A stretch of 64,000 nucleotides of DNA from Trebonia sp963785645 (GCA_963785645.1 CAWAWG010000013.1:1-64000); one strand, 5' to 3'; counted from the first letter of the stretch, positions 37,539-47,680 are shown. Program-made: numbers and translations. The notes: a model not told the origin generated them from the letters alone.

Positions 37539-38324
37539 TTAGCGGATCGCGGCGAGGACGCGGTTTGCGCCGCGCTGCCAGAGCGTGCCGATCTCAGCGA
37601 ACCCGGCCGCGCGGAGCGCGTCGGTATGCACTTCCAGTTGCGTGGTCTCCGGCCCGTGGTGGTGCACCGAGCGCCGTTCACGCTCGGCGGCCGCGTCGGC
37701 GAGCGCCGGGTCCGCGACGACAGCCTGCCACCACTGCCGCCAGTCCTCGGCGTGGCCGTCCGGATAGCGGCGGCGCTTTTCCGCCTCCTCGATGGCCCGG
37801 TCCAGTCGTTCCAGAGCCGGGTTCCGCGTCTCATCGAGTCGGAGGTGGTCCCCGTCAAGGAACAGCCCTCCGGGACGCAGCAAGCTGGCCAGGGCGTGGT
37901 AGAGCGCCTGCAACTCGGCCGCGGTCAGCCAGTGCAGCGCGGTCGTCGACACCACGGCATCGATCTGGGCCGGCTCGATGCCGAGCTCGGACTCCCATCC
38001 CGGTGTCCGCAGGTCGATGTCGAGGAACCGCAGCCCGGGCACGCCGGCGTAGGCGGCACGCCCGATCGACAGCGTCACCGGGTCGGCGTCGACGGCGATC
38101 ACGGTCGCCGCGGGGATGCGGGCGAGCAGCCGCACCGAGAGCGAACCGGGGCCGCAGCCAAGGTCGAGGATGAGCGGGTCGGGGCGCCCCGGGCCGGCCT
38201 CGACGGCGTCGATCAGCGCGGTGAACCTTTCTTCCCGGTCCGGGAGGTACACCTCCTGCTGGCGGTCCCAGCGGGCGATCCAGTCACGTGCGGCGGAGGG
38301 GCCGAGTTCCGTCAGTTCCGGCAT
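37539..38324 (-). CDS. Class I SAM-dependent methyltransferase
   Basis: 261 residues. The SAM-binding motif I is ILDLGCGPGSLSVRLLA, motif II acidic residue in VIAVDADPVTL, and motif IV VVSTTALHWLTAAEL with LLRPGGLFLDGDH after it, as in trans-aconitate and ubiquinone-type methyltransferases. Start ATG 38324 follows AAGGAG. The substrate is unknown. It is divergent from the CGNR gene with about 75 bp between, and convergent with the secreted-protein gene. Confidence 0.88.
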   Translation of the reverse strand: MPELTELGPSAARDWIARWDRQQEVYLPDREERFTALIDAVEAGPGRPDPLILDLGCGPGSLSVRLLARIPAATVIAVDADPVTLSIGRAAYAGVPGLRFLDIDLRTPGWESELGIEPAQIDAVVSTTALHWLTAAELQALYHALASLLRPGGLFLDGDHLRLDETRNPALERLDRAIEEAEKRRRYPDGHAEDWRQWWQAVVADPALADAAAERERRSVHHHGPETTQLEVHTDALRAAGFAEIGTLWQRGANRVLAAIR

Positions 38325-38397
38325 CCGATGCTCCTTGTCACTGGCTATTATCACTTTGACGGTTATGACTCTAACGGGATGGCGAGTAACTGGTCAA

Positions 38398-38967
38398 GTG
38401 AACTTCAACAGTCACACGGATGCGGTCGTCGTGATGGCGGTCGCCCTGGTAAACCTGCTCACGCCGGGCGAGGACCGCAGCCGGGAATACCTGCCGCCCC
38501 GGGGAGCGGAGCGGGCGGCAACGCTCAACGCCCTCTTCAGGTCGGCCGGAAGCAGGAGCGAAATCACCGAAGCGGAAGGCGAGGAGTTCGCCCGGGTCGC
38601 CACCGACCTCCGCACGGTCTTCGCCGCGGTCGCCGCCGAAGATATCGACAGCGCCGCGTACCAGGTCAACGGCATGCTGGCGGCTACCGGCGCGCACCCC
38701 GCCCTGGAACGCCACGACGGCGAACCCTGGCACATCCACTTCCACTCGGCCGACGAGGCATCGCCGGTGAAGGGCTGGGCGGCCGGCTGCGCCACCGGTC
38801 TGGCCATCGTCCTTGGCGGCGAGCTGTACGACCGGCTCGGCGTGTGCACTGCGCCGCACTGCGACCGGGTCTACGTCGACACCTCGCGCAACGGGAGCAG
38901 ACGCTTCTGCTCGACCGCCTGTCAGAACAGGGTCAAGGCCGCCGCCTTCCGCGAACGCCACGCCTAG
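38398..38967 (+). CDS. CGNR zinc-finger (ABATE domain) protein
   Basis: 189 residues, probable stress-linked transcription regulator. The N-terminal domain starts VNFNSHTDAVVVMAVALVN and the C-terminal zinc finger is CTAPHCDRVYVDTSRNGSRR followed by FCSTACQNRVKA, so the Cys and Asn/Arg of the CGNR motif are kept in the variant NGSRRFC form. Start GTG 38398 lacks a good ribosome site, but lies exactly at the domain start. A frame-compatible upstream ATG at about 38380 would add six or more residues. Confidence 0.85.
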   Translation: MNFNSHTDAVVVMAVALVNLLTPGEDRSREYLPPRGAERAATLNALFRSAGSRSEITEAEGEEFARVATDLRTVFAAVAAEDIDSAAYQVNGMLAATGAHPALERHDGEPWHIHFHSADEASPVKGWAAGCATGLAIVLGGELYDRLGVCTAPHCDRVYVDTSRNGSRRFCSTACQNRVKAAAFRERHA

Positions 38968-39285
38968 CTGCCCGGCCCTGGACGCGGCGGGAGCGGCCGG
39001 AGCGGCGGTTCCGCAGTGCCGCCGCCGCGCCGATGCGTCCACTGACCTGCCCGGATATCCAGAACGGGTCCGTGTTGCACCCAGACCGCCCACCCTCTCC
39101 CGACCCGCCGTCGGCGGTCACTCGCGGTAGGAGTGCGCCACGCGCCGGTCGCGCGCCGGAATCTCACCGGCGGGCGGTCAGGGCACCTGAGGACGCGTGT
39201 GCGGGCACCCGGGAAGCGGCAGCAGATGCGTGCCGCCCCGTTATCGTGGGAATGACGCCAATATGGCCGCCGAAGGTGGAGCTGT

Positions 39286-39774
39286 ATGAGTGAGTCACCA
39301 CCGATCACTCACCAGCAAGCACTGCCTGCCATACCCGCGTCGGCCGGGGCGCTGATCTTCGACCAGGCTGGGCAGGTGCTGATACTCAAACCGACGTACA
39401 AGACGGGGTGGACGATTCCCGGCGGCGTGATGGAGGCGGACGGGGAAACCCCCTGGGACGCGTGCCGGCGGGAGGTACGCGAGGAGTGCGGCCTCGAGGT
39501 GCGCGGCGGCCGGCTGGCCTGTGTCGACTTCCGCCCCGGACGTCCGGGGCACCCCGGCGGCATCCGGTTCCTGTTCGACTGCGGGCAGTCCAGCGACGCG
39601 GAACTGGCCGCGATCACGGTGCAGCCGGAGGAGGTCGCCGAGTACCGGCTCGTCCCGGTGGATGAGGCGCTGGCCCTGCTCAGGCCTCCGATCCGCCGCC
39701 GGGTCCGCGCGGCAATACGGCGGCGGAGATGCGTCTACCTGGAAAACGGTCACCTGGTCCCCGGCCTGGCCTAG
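39286..39774 (+). CDS. Nudix hydrolase
   Basis: 162 residues. The complete Nudix box is GGVMEADGETPWDACRREVR with EECGLEV after it, giving the metal-binding REVREE glutamates. Flanking strands ALIFDQAGQVLILKP and LACVDFRPGRPG match the family. It would hydrolyse a nucleoside diphosphate linked to another moiety. ATG 39286 follows GGTGGAG. It resembles the split Nudix gene at 27230-27882 (both have a LxCVDx strand after the box), so the two may be paralogues. Confidence 0.92.
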   Translation: MSESPPITHQQALPAIPASAGALIFDQAGQVLILKPTYKTGWTIPGGVMEADGETPWDACRREVREECGLEVRGGRLACVDFRPGRPGHPGGIRFLFDCGQSSDAELAAITVQPEEVAEYRLVPVDEALALLRPPIRRRVRAAIRRRRCVYLENGHLVPGLA

Positions 39775-39851
39775 ACGCGGGGTTGCCTCATCGGGCCGGT
39801 AAGCGGAGCCGGAACTTTGTGACCGGGGCGGTTGCCGGTACGTTCGGAGCT

Positions 39852-40688
39852 ATGACTAGCCAGAGGGAGAAGGCGGCCCGGTTCCTCGAACTGCACCGAC
39901 CGGGAGACCCGCTGCTGCTGCCGAACCCCTGGGATCAGGGATCCGCGAGGCTGCTCGCCTCGCTGGGCTTTCAGGCGCTCGCCACCACGAGTTCCGGTTT
40001 CGCCGCGACGCTAGGCCGCCTGGACGGCTCGGTGAGCCGCGACGAGGCCCTGGACCACGCCGCCGCGGTCGTCGCGGCGACCGAGCTTCCGGTCTCTGCC
40101 GACCTGGAGAACTGCTTCGCCGACGACCCGGCTGGCGTGGCGCGGACCGTCACCCTGGCCGTGGAAGCCGGGCTGGCGGGGTGCTCGGTGGAGGATTTCA
40201 CCGGCGGCGAGGACGAGCCCATTTATGACATCGGGCTGGCGGCGGAGCGGGTGGCGGCCGCCGCCGAGGCGGCGCACGCGGGACCGGTCCGCCTGGTACT
40301 CACCGCACGGGCCGAGAACTACCTGAACGGGCGCCCCGACCTGGCGGACACGATCGCCCGGCTGCAGGCGTACCAGGCGGCGGGCGCCGACGTGCTGTAT
40401 GCCCCGGGTCTGACCAGGCTGGCGGACATCAGGCAGGTGGTCGCCGAGGTCGACCGCCCGGTCAACGCGCTCGCCAGCGCCGGTGCTCCCCCCGTCGGCG
40501 AGCTCGCCGGGGCCGGCGTCAGCCGGGTGTCGGTCGGGGGCGCCTTCGCGTTCGCCGCGCTGGGCGCACTGGCCGATGCGGCGACCGAGCTTCGCGACAA
40601 GGGCACCTACGGCTACCTCGCGGCCAGCGCGGCCGGCCGGCAAGCCATCCAGCGCGCCGTGTTAGCCGTGAACCGATTCCCGGCATAA
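39852..40688 (+). CDS. Isocitrate lyase/PEP mutase superfamily enzyme
   Basis: 278 residues, TIM-barrel. LLLPNPWDQGSARLLASLGF and ATTSSGFAATLG open the barrel, VSADLENCFADDP carries Mg-binding acidic residues, AGCSVEDF and LVLTARAENYL follow, then GADVLYAPGL. The usual Cys of isocitrate lyases (KKCGH) is absent, as in carboxyphosphonoenolpyruvate phosphonomutase and oxaloacetate-hydrolase-like members. ATG 39852 follows CGGAG closely. It ends 14 bp before the convergent RodZ-like gene. Confidence 0.88.
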   Translation: MTSQREKAARFLELHRPGDPLLLPNPWDQGSARLLASLGFQALATTSSGFAATLGRLDGSVSRDEALDHAAAVVAATELPVSADLENCFADDPAGVARTVTLAVEAGLAGCSVEDFTGGEDEPIYDIGLAAERVAAAAEAAHAGPVRLVLTARAENYLNGRPDLADTIARLQAYQAAGADVLYAPGLTRLADIRQVVAEVDRPVNALASAGAPPVGELAGAGVSRVSVGGAFAFAALGALADAATELRDKGTYGYLAASAAGRQAIQRAVLAVNRFPA

Positions 40689-40702
40689 CTGGGCCTAGGG
40701 CG

Positions 40703-41662
40703 CTACGCGGGGGACCCCGACACGGTCACGCTTGATATGTACGCCTGGTAGGTGCCGGCCGGGTCCGGGGGGAGCAGCGTGAACCAGATGAGCAGGTACC
40801 GGATTTGCGGGCGTGACGCCAGGTCCAGCCGCACGGTCCCGCCCGCGTCGGCCGCACTCGCCACCACTGGCAGGCCCGGCAAGGCAGTCCCGGCGCGCAA
40901 CTGCAGATCCGCGCCGGGAGTGCTTCCCAGCCGGATGGTCACGCTCTGCGCCGTCACGGTATGACCCAGGTCGAGCAGCAGCCCTGTGCCCTTCTGGAGG
41001 TTAGCGAACCGCGCGGTCGCGTACCAGTCGGTGTGCCATGGCGTGGCCGGGTCGCCGGACAGCGCTAGCTGGGCATCCTGCGGGTCGTCACCGTCGGAGG
41101 TGCCGTCGGGACCGAACGGCACGGCGCTGACCGGGACCACCTCGGTCACCGGGGCCGCCGTCGGTGGAAGGGAGCTCGCCGGGCTGGCCGTCGGCGCGGG
41201 ACGCGACCTGGCGGGCGATCCACCGGATGCGGCGGGGTGCGTCGCCGCGCGGCCAGCGGACGCGGCGGCGGGCGGACTGCCTTTCCCCGAAGTCAGCCAG
41301 ATGGCAAAGAAGCCGACCACCGCGAGGCAGAGCATGTACACGACCGGAGCCACCCACCGGGGCCGGCCCGCACCGCGCGGCCCGCTGGACGGCGGCCGGC
41401 TGGGCAGTTCCTCCAGCGTCACCGGCCGGCCGGAGGGATGCTCCGCGTCGTACTCGCCGATCAGCCGGCCGGGGTCGGCGCCGACAACCGCGGCGATTGC
41501 CCGGATGTGCCCGCGCGCATAGAAGTCCCCGCCGCAGACATCGAACTCATCGTGCTCGATGGCTCGGATCAGGCCTTCCCTGATGCGGGTGCGCGCACTG
41601 ACATCCGCGACGGTCAGTCCTGAACGGTGCCGTTCCTCGGCTAGCGTTCCGCCGATGCTCAC
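40703..41662 (-). CDS. RodZ-like helix-turn-helix membrane protein with C-terminal discoidin-like domain
   Basis: 319 residues. The N-terminal XRE-type domain is typical of RodZ: LAEERHRSGLTVADVSART, IREGLIRAIEHDEFDV, YARGHIRAIAAVVGADPGRL. One transmembrane helix (VAPVVYMLCLAVVGFFAIWL) near residue 110 follows a basic cytosolic linker. Outside comes a Pro/Ala/Ser-rich stretch and a roughly 140-residue beta-rich domain (WHTDWYATARFANLQKGTG, LLLDLGHTVTAQSVTIRLG) that resembles F5/8-type discoidin modules, as found on the actinobacterial MurJ partner protein. A cell-wall-synthesis role is likely. Start GTG 41662. Confidence 0.82.
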   Translation of the reverse strand: MSIGGTLAEERHRSGLTVADVSARTRIREGLIRAIEHDEFDVCGGDFYARGHIRAIAAVVGADPGRLIGEYDAEHPSGRPVTLEELPSRPPSSGPRGAGRPRWVAPVVYMLCLAVVGFFAIWLTSGKGSPPAAASAGRAATHPAASGGSPARSRPAPTASPASSLPPTAAPVTEVVPVSAVPFGPDGTSDGDDPQDAQLALSGDPATPWHTDWYATARFANLQKGTGLLLDLGHTVTAQSVTIRLGSTPGADLQLRAGTALPGLPVVASAADAGGTVRLDLASRPQIRYLLIWFTLLPPDPAGTYQAYISSVTVSGSPA

Positions 41663-41810
41663 ATCTCATGGTCACCGCAGTGTCCGCGCATGTCTAGAGC
41701 CTGTGCCTCGTCAGACCAGCGAAACCACTGGGTACGCCGCGCACAGCCTGCCAGGACGGGTTGTCAGCACCGGGAAAAACACTTCAAACAAGTGCCGCCA
41801 TGACCCTACG

Positions 41811-44800
41811 ATGGCGAACATGACGTCTGCCGGCTATCTGCGCTACCCGCACGTTCACGGTGACCTTCTCGCATTCGTCGCAGGCGACGAGGTCTGGCTC
41901 GCGCCGGTTAGCGGCGGCCGGGCCTGGCCCGTCACCGCCGACGCCGCTCCGGTCAGTTACCCGAGGTTCTCCCCGGACGGTTCAAAGATCGCCTGGACCA
42001 GCTTCCGCGACGGCGCCCCCGAGGTCTACGTGGTCGGAACCGACGGCAGCGATCCCGCCCGCCTTACCTACTGGGGCGATCAGGCGGCCATGGTCAGCGG
42101 GTGGACGCCGGCCGGCGAGGTGCTCGCGGTAAGTGCCGCCGGTCAGCCGACTAATATCACCGTGGCCTGGGCAATTGCCCCGGGTGAGGCACCGAGGCGG
42201 CTGCCGTTCGGCCCCGTCACGGCCCTGTCGCAGGACGGGACGGCCACCGCGCTGGTGACCGGCCGGATGAGCCGCGAGCCCGCCGAGTGGAAGCGCTACC
42301 GTGGCGGCACAGCGGGCCGGATCTGGGTCGCAGCGGCCGATGGGCAGCCGTTCACCCGCATCCTGGCCGACCTGCCCGCCCAGTTCGCCAGCCCGATGCT
42401 GGTCGGCGGGCGCGTGGCGTTCATCAGCGACCACGAGGGCACGGGGAACATCTACTCCTGCGCGCTGAACGGCACCGGTCTGCGCCGCCACACCGACCAC
42501 GACGGCCGGTACGCACGAAACGCCAGCACCGACGGCGAACGCGTGGTGTACCACGTGGCCGGCGAGATCTGGCTGCTGGACAGCCTGGACGCTCCCGGGC
42601 CGCGACGGGTCGAGATTTCGCTCGGCTCCCCAGCGCCCGGCCGCGCCCCGCACGTGGTGTCCGCGGCGGATCACCTGGGTGAGCTCGAGTGCGACTGGAC
42701 GGGCCAGGCCAGCGTGGTCGAGGTGCGCGGCACCATCCACTGGCTCACGCACAAAGACGGCCCCGCCCGCGCCATCCGCGTTGACCTGGCATCCCGTGCC
42801 CGTCTGCCGCGCGTGCTCGGCCGTTCCGGCCGGGTGGCCTACGTCACCAGCGAAGACGTGACCGGCGAAGACCAGGCCGCCGGGGCGGCCGATACGCTGT
42901 GGGTCGCCGACGCCCAGGAGACAGCCCCCCGTCCGCTCGCGGCGGGACAGATCGGTGGCGTCCTGGGGCTGGCAGCGTCCCCGGACGGGTCCCGGGTCGC
43001 GGTGGCCGCGCATGACGGTCACCTCCGGGTCGTCGACGTCACGTCCGGCACGGTCACCGAGGTGGCGGCCGGCACCGACGGCCCGTGCGACGGTCTTTCC
43101 TGGTCCCCGGACTCCGCCTGGCTGGCCTGGTCCCAGCCCGGCCCGCAGCCGCTGCGCCGGATCCGCCTGGCCCGCATCGCTGACCTCGCCAACGGCCGGG
43201 CCGGACACCGGGATCATCGACGTGACGGACGGCCGGTTCGCCGACACCGACCCGGTGTTCACGCTCGACGGCCGGCACCTGGCATTCCTGTCCCAGCGCA
43301 GTTTCGATCCGGTCTACGACACGCAGTCGTTCGACATGTCGTTCCCGTACGGCACCCGGCCGTTTCTCATTCCGCTGGCGACAGCCACCCCGTCGCCGTT
43401 CGGACCGCTGCCTGACGGCCGCCCGGTGGAATCCGGCACGGCGGAATCCGGTTCCGGGGACGGGGATAGCGGCGCTGACGAGCCCGGCAGTTCCGGCAGC
43501 GGCAGCCCGGAAGGCTCCGCCAAGCGGCCGGACGCCGTGGAGCCCGCCGTGCAGGTCGACCCGGACGGCATCGCGGCGCGCATCGTCCCGCTGCCGGTGC
43601 CCGAGGCCCGGTACTCGTGGCTGCGGGCCGTCGCAGGCGGGCTTGCCTGGCTGCACGCACCGCTCAGCGGCGTGCTCGGCGAGGCCGGAGCCAGCCCGGA
43701 CACGCCGCCGCGGCGTGCGTCGCTTGAACGGTTCGACCTCGCCAAGCGGGAGTGTGCCGAGCTGCACGCCGAACTCGACCGCTTTGCGGTCAGCGGCGAC
43801 GGCAAGTGGGCGGTCGTCTCGGACCGCGGTGCCGTCTGCGTGATCCCGACCAAGCGCAAGGCCGACGACGACAGCACGAGCCTCAGCGTAGACCTCACCC
43901 GGGCCCGGTACCGCGAGGACCCGGCCAAGCTGTGGCGGTGCGCCTATGACGAGGCCGGCCGGCTCATTGGCCGGGACTACTGGGTATCCGACATGTCCGG
44001 GGTTGACTGGGACGGTGTGCTGCGCGAGTACCGGCCGCTGCTTGATGCGATCCGCACCGTGGACGAGTTCACCGACTTGCTCTGGGAGGTGTTCGGCGAG
44101 CTGGGCACCTCGCATGCTTATGCCCTCCCGCGGGGATTTGCCTTCGGCCAGGAAGGCGGCGGGAGCCTGGGCAAGCTCGGAGCCGACCTCAGCCGGGACG
44201 CCGACGGAGCCTGGCGGGTGGACCGGGTGCTCCCCGGCGAGTCGTCGGACCCGCTGGCCCGCTCACCGCTGACGGCCCCCGGGGCCGGGGTGCGACCGGG
44301 CGACGTGCTGGTGGCGGTGGACGGGCAGCCGGTCGACCCGGTGCACGGCCCGGCGCCGCTGCTGGCCGAGGCGGCGGGGAAGCCGGTCGAGCTGACGGTG
44401 CGCTCCGGTGCCGCGGCCCGTCGCGTCGCCGTGGTGCCGCTGCACAGTGAACGCCGGCTGCGGTACCAGGACTGGGTGGCGGGCCGGCGGCGGCAGGTCC
44501 GCGAGCTCGGCAGCGGGCGGCTCGGCTACCTGCACGTCCCGGACATGGTGGGCAACGGCTGGGCGCACTTTAGCCGGGACCTGCGGACCGAGATGCACTA
44601 CGAGGGGCTCATCATCGATGTCCGCGCCAACGGCGGCGGCCACATCTCGCAGCTTGTGCTGGAAAAGCTGGCCCGCCGGGTGATCGGTTGGGACGTGGTC
44701 CGGTGGCGCCAGGCCGAGTCCTACCCGGTGGACGCGCGGCGCGGCCCGCTGGTGGCGCTGGCCGACCAGAACGCGGGCTCCGACGGCGACATCATCACCG

Positions 44801-45144
44801 CGGCCATCAAGCTGTCTGGTCTCGGGCCGGTGGTCGGCACCCGTACCTGGGGCGGCGTGATCGGTTTCGACGACCTCCGCGAACTGGTGGACGGCACCCT
44901 GATCACCGTGCCCCAGTTTGCGTTCTTCTTCGAGAGCCTCGGCTGGAGTGTGGAGAACCACGGCGTCGATCCGGACGTCGAGGTGGACATCACGCCGGAC
45001 GACTGGGCGCAGGGCCGCGACCCGCAGCTGGAAACCGCCGTCCGCCTCGCCATCGAGGCCCTGGAGAAGCACCCGGCAACCACTCCCCCCGACCCCCGAA
45101 CCGGCCCCCGCAAGACCCGCCCCCCGCTCCCCCCAAGGTCCTGA
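41811..45144 (+). CDS. Tricorn protease homologue, one frame slip
   Basis: About 1110 residues, a cytoplasmic peptidase that trims peptides released by the proteasome or Clp. ATG 41811 (alternative 41820) starts the beta-propeller (YLRYPHVHGDLLAFVAGDEV, GRAWPVTADAAPVSYPRFS). Near 43200 a one-base slip separates the propeller from its last part and a second propeller region. Residues about 540-570 form an unusual Gly/Ser/Asp/Glu linker. The C-terminal half has the PDZ (GAGVRPGDVLVAVDGQPV) and the S41-type catalytic core: His in ELGTSHAYAL, Ser-Asp in DQNAGSDGDII. All catalytic residues are present. A terminator follows. Confidence 0.93.
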
Positions 45145-45170
45145 CCCGGCTAACCAGCCCAGAAGTCATC

Positions 45171-45195
45171 CCCCCGGGGGATTTTCCCCCGGGGG
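45171..45195. terminator. Bidirectional terminator between tricorn and XRE genes
   Basis: CCCCCGGGGGA (45171-45181), loop TTT, TCCCCCGGGGG (45185-45195): a perfect 11-bp stem made of two CCCCCGGGGG blocks. It lies between the convergent stop codons (45144 and 45200). Confidence 0.75.
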
Positions 45196-45199
45196 AGAT

Positions 45200-46099
45200 T
45201 CAGGTCTCCCGGGCGACCTGTTCGATGAAGCGCATCGTTCCGGCCGGGGTCAGCGCCACGCTGCTGAGCTCGTCCACGACTTCCAGGTAGTACTCGACGT
45301 CCGAGCGCTGGTCCAGGTAGACGGCACCAGTGAGCTGCTCGATGTAGACCACGTCGGGCAGGTCCGGCTCCTCGAAGCGCAGCGCCGTGAACGAGCCGCT
45401 CTCGCCTGCGTGCGCGCCGCTGGCGAACGGGACGATCTGAAGAGTCACGTGCGGAAGCTCGGCGACCTCGAGGAGACGGCGGAACTGGGCGCGCATCACC
45501 GCGGGACCGCCGACCGGCCTGCGCAGTACGGCCTCGTCCATGAGAGACCAGATCCTGGGCGGATTCGGCCTGCTGAGCAGTTCCTGGCGCTTGAGGCGCA
45601 GGGCGACCCGGCGTTCGATCTCCTCGGCGGGCGCGGTCTTGCGGAGGCGGGTGACGGCCCGGGCGTAGTCCTCGGTCTGGAACAGCCCGTGCACGAACTG
45701 GACCTCGAAGCCGCGGATCGTTTCGGCGGCGGCCTCAAGCCCGACGTACGTCTCGAACCAGTCCGGCAGGATATCGCTGTACTTCCGCCACCAGTCCGGT
45801 GTGTTGGACTGAGTGGCCAGGGCCAGGAACTTCGACCGCAGGTCCTCGTCGGTCACGCCGTACAAGGTCAGCAGGTCCGTCACGTCACGGCTCTTGAGCC
45901 TTACCCGGCCGTTTTCCAGCCGGCTGATCTTGGACCGGGACGCGCGGATCGCGTAGCCGGCCTGCTCGGGCGTGATGCCGGCGCCCTCGCGAAAGCGCCG
46001 CAGCTGGCTGCCGAGCAGCATACGCAGCACGGTCGCGTCGACCGACGAGTCCTCCAGGCCAGAAAACGCTTGTTCGCCACCCGGTCCCGCAGCACTCAT
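45200..46099 (-). CDS. XRE-family regulator with DUF5753 sensor domain
   Basis: 299 residues. Helix-turn-helix in residues 25-80 (LLGSQLRRFREGAGITPEQA, AIRASRSKISRLENGRV). The DUF5753 part holds the hallmark FEVQFVHGLFQTEDYARAV, then LSRPNPPRIWSLMDEAVLRR, LPHVTLQIVPFASGAHAG and VVYIEQLTGAVYLD. Such regulators are widespread in streptomycetes and relatives, usually beside a small DUF397 protein; none is present here. Start ATG 46099 with GGGAG upstream. Its divergent neighbour encodes a tiny exported peptide. Confidence 0.93.
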   Translation of the reverse strand: MSAAGPGGEQAFSGLEDSSVDATVLRMLLGSQLRRFREGAGITPEQAGYAIRASRSKISRLENGRVRLKSRDVTDLLTLYGVTDEDLRSKFLALATQSNTPDWWRKYSDILPDWFETYVGLEAAAETIRGFEVQFVHGLFQTEDYARAVTRLRKTAPAEEIERRVALRLKRQELLSRPNPPRIWSLMDEAVLRRPVGGPAVMRAQFRRLLEVAELPHVTLQIVPFASGAHAGESGSFTALRFEEPDLPDVVYIEQLTGAVYLDQRSDVEYYLEVVDELSSVALTPAGTMRFIEQVARET

Positions 46100-46333
46100 C
46101 GCACGCTCCCATGGCGAAGGACTGGCTCGCGTCCCCTCACCGGCGCGCCCAGTGCCGACAGCATTCTGTCACACAGGTTTGCCGCGTAACAGACATTGCA
46201 GGCCTCGCAATTTCGTATACCAAGGATCCGAACGGTCCGGCCCGGCTCGGAGTTCACCGGACGGAGCACTTGCTGTTGATCTTGGGACGCGGAAACCTGG
46301 GACCCGGATGGTCGGACAACTGGGAGGCATCTC

Positions 46334-46489
46334 ATGAAGCGAATCAGCAAGGCGGCGGTTGGCGCGGCGGCCGCCCTGGCGCTGCTCGGCGGCGTCGCAG
46401 CCGCGGCACTCGCGTCGGCGCCGGCCGGAATCGCGGCATCCGGCGCTAGCGGCGTGACGGCAAACGCGACCATGGTCGAGTACGCCTAG
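46334..46489 (+). CDS. 51-residue exported peptide
   Basis: ATG 46334 follows GGGAGG with six-base spacing. The product has a two-basic-residue N-terminus (MKRISKAAVGAAAALALLGG), an Ala-rich hydrophobic core and probable cleavage after ASA near residue 30. That leaves a mature peptide of about 20-22 residues ending TANATMVEYA. The strong ribosome site, proper signal peptide and a terminator hairpin just after it support a real gene. The position, divergent from the XRE-DUF5753 regulator, raises the possibility of a signalling peptide (inference). Confidence 0.65.
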   Translation: MKRISKAAVGAAAALALLGGVAAAALASAPAGIAASGASGVTANATMVEYA

Positions 46490-46515
46490 TCACCTTATCC
46501 GCGAGGAATCCACTA

Positions 46516-46560
46516 CGCGCGCCCGCCGGTCCGGCCCGAGCCCCTGGCACGGCGGGCGGG
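46516..46560 (+). terminator. Hairpin after the exported-peptide gene
   Basis: CGCGCGCCCGCCG (46516-46528) faces CGGCGGGCGGG (46550-46560) around a 21-base loop, 27 bases after the stop codon. The stem is very GC-rich and is followed by more G-rich sequence rather than T's. Confidence 0.5.
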
Positions 46561-46733
46561 CGGGCGGAGGATTCACGTGTCGGCTCCCGTTCGTTTGCCG
46601 CTTGCCGGAAATGCTCCGCATTGTCCGTGGCTGAGCTATGCTGTGCGCCGTCCACCCGGGGGAACTGCATCTGCATAGTCACGCGTCAGGCAGCGGCCTT
46701 CCGGCGAACAGCGCGCTGACGAGGAGAGACGCA

Positions 46734-47252
46734 GTGGTTCCCGATAGCTTCATCGCATACTTCACGGGGGCGGCGACCGCGGCGGGGGCCCTGGTTGGGC
46801 TGTTGTTCATCGCCGTCTCACTGCGGCCGGAAGCGGTGATGGGAGCGGGAACACAGCTCCGGGCGGTGGCCGGTTCCGCGTTCACGGCCCTGGTCAACGG
46901 CTTCTTCGTTTCGCTGATCGCGCTGATCCCGAGCACCAACATCGGCTACACGGCCGTCATTATGGGCTTGATCAGCCTGTACAACACGTACAAGCTGCAT
47001 CGCGGCCTGGAGAACACGGCGCTGGCGCTGCTTGTCCTGGCCCTCGGCGCCTACCTGACCCAGGTTGTAACGGGGCTACTCCTGATAGCCAGTCCGCACT
47101 CCGATTCCCTGGTGTACACCATCGCGTACGTGCTCGTCGGCGCGTTCGCCACCGCCCTCGGGCGGGCATGGGCGCTCATTCAGGGCGGGAACGGCGCCCA
47201 GCAGCCGGAACCGACTCAGGGCAGGCACGCCTCTCAGCCGCAGGAATCATAA
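46734..47252 (+). CDS. Four-helix membrane protein of unknown function
   Basis: 172 residues. GTG 46734 follows GAGGAGAG. Hydrophobic segments: FIAYFTGAATAAGALVGLLF, AFTALVNGFFVSLIALIP, then ENTALALLVLALGAYLTQV and TIAYVLVGAFATALGRAWAL. The second part of the first helix, GLLFIAVSLRP, is a common start of a family of small actinobacterial membrane proteins. The C-terminus is a Gln/Pro-rich tail (QQPEPTQGRHASQ). It stands alone. Confidence 0.8.
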   Translation: MVPDSFIAYFTGAATAAGALVGLLFIAVSLRPEAVMGAGTQLRAVAGSAFTALVNGFFVSLIALIPSTNIGYTAVIMGLISLYNTYKLHRGLENTALALLVLALGAYLTQVVTGLLLIASPHSDSLVYTIAYVLVGAFATALGRAWALIQGGNGAQQPEPTQGRHASQPQES

Positions 47253-47680
47253 AGGTCTCCCCCGGTACCGCGGTCCGGCCGGTGCGGCGCCTGCCGCCGA
47301 ACTGTCGAGGAGTATGAGGAACGAGTCCGGCTTACTCCCCTCCCCCCACCGTCTCCTCCCGCTGGCCGAAGCGACGCCGGAACCCCTGCCAGCCGGCTAG
47401 AGACGATCGAGCGGCACCAGTAAGACGGATCCGTTCTGAATACTTGAGAGGGCTAGCGGACGAATCGGCGCGGCGACGGGACCGCGGCACCGGCCGCTGC
47501 CCGTATCGCGGCGTTATGTCAGACCTGACGGCCGATCGCCGTGAAGCAGCGTTCACCTCTGCCTACCAACCGGTGCCACATTTGCCGTATATCGGATGTG
47601 ATCATGGTCATTTGCCAGGCAGAGACGCAGATCGTGGTAACTGCTTAAGCAAAGTGGCCGGCACAGCCATGGCGGATCGG
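47253..47680. other. Gene-free region
   Basis: No coding frame with a ribosome site is visible. The segment 47570-47660 is AT-richer, with a perfect 10-bp palindrome TGCTTAAGCA (47642-47651). Nothing else stands out. Confidence 0.5.

Noticed and set aside
46334..46489. RiPP precursor peptide
   Set aside because: It has a Sec-type signal peptide and no neighbouring modification enzymes, so a ribosomally made modified product is not supported.
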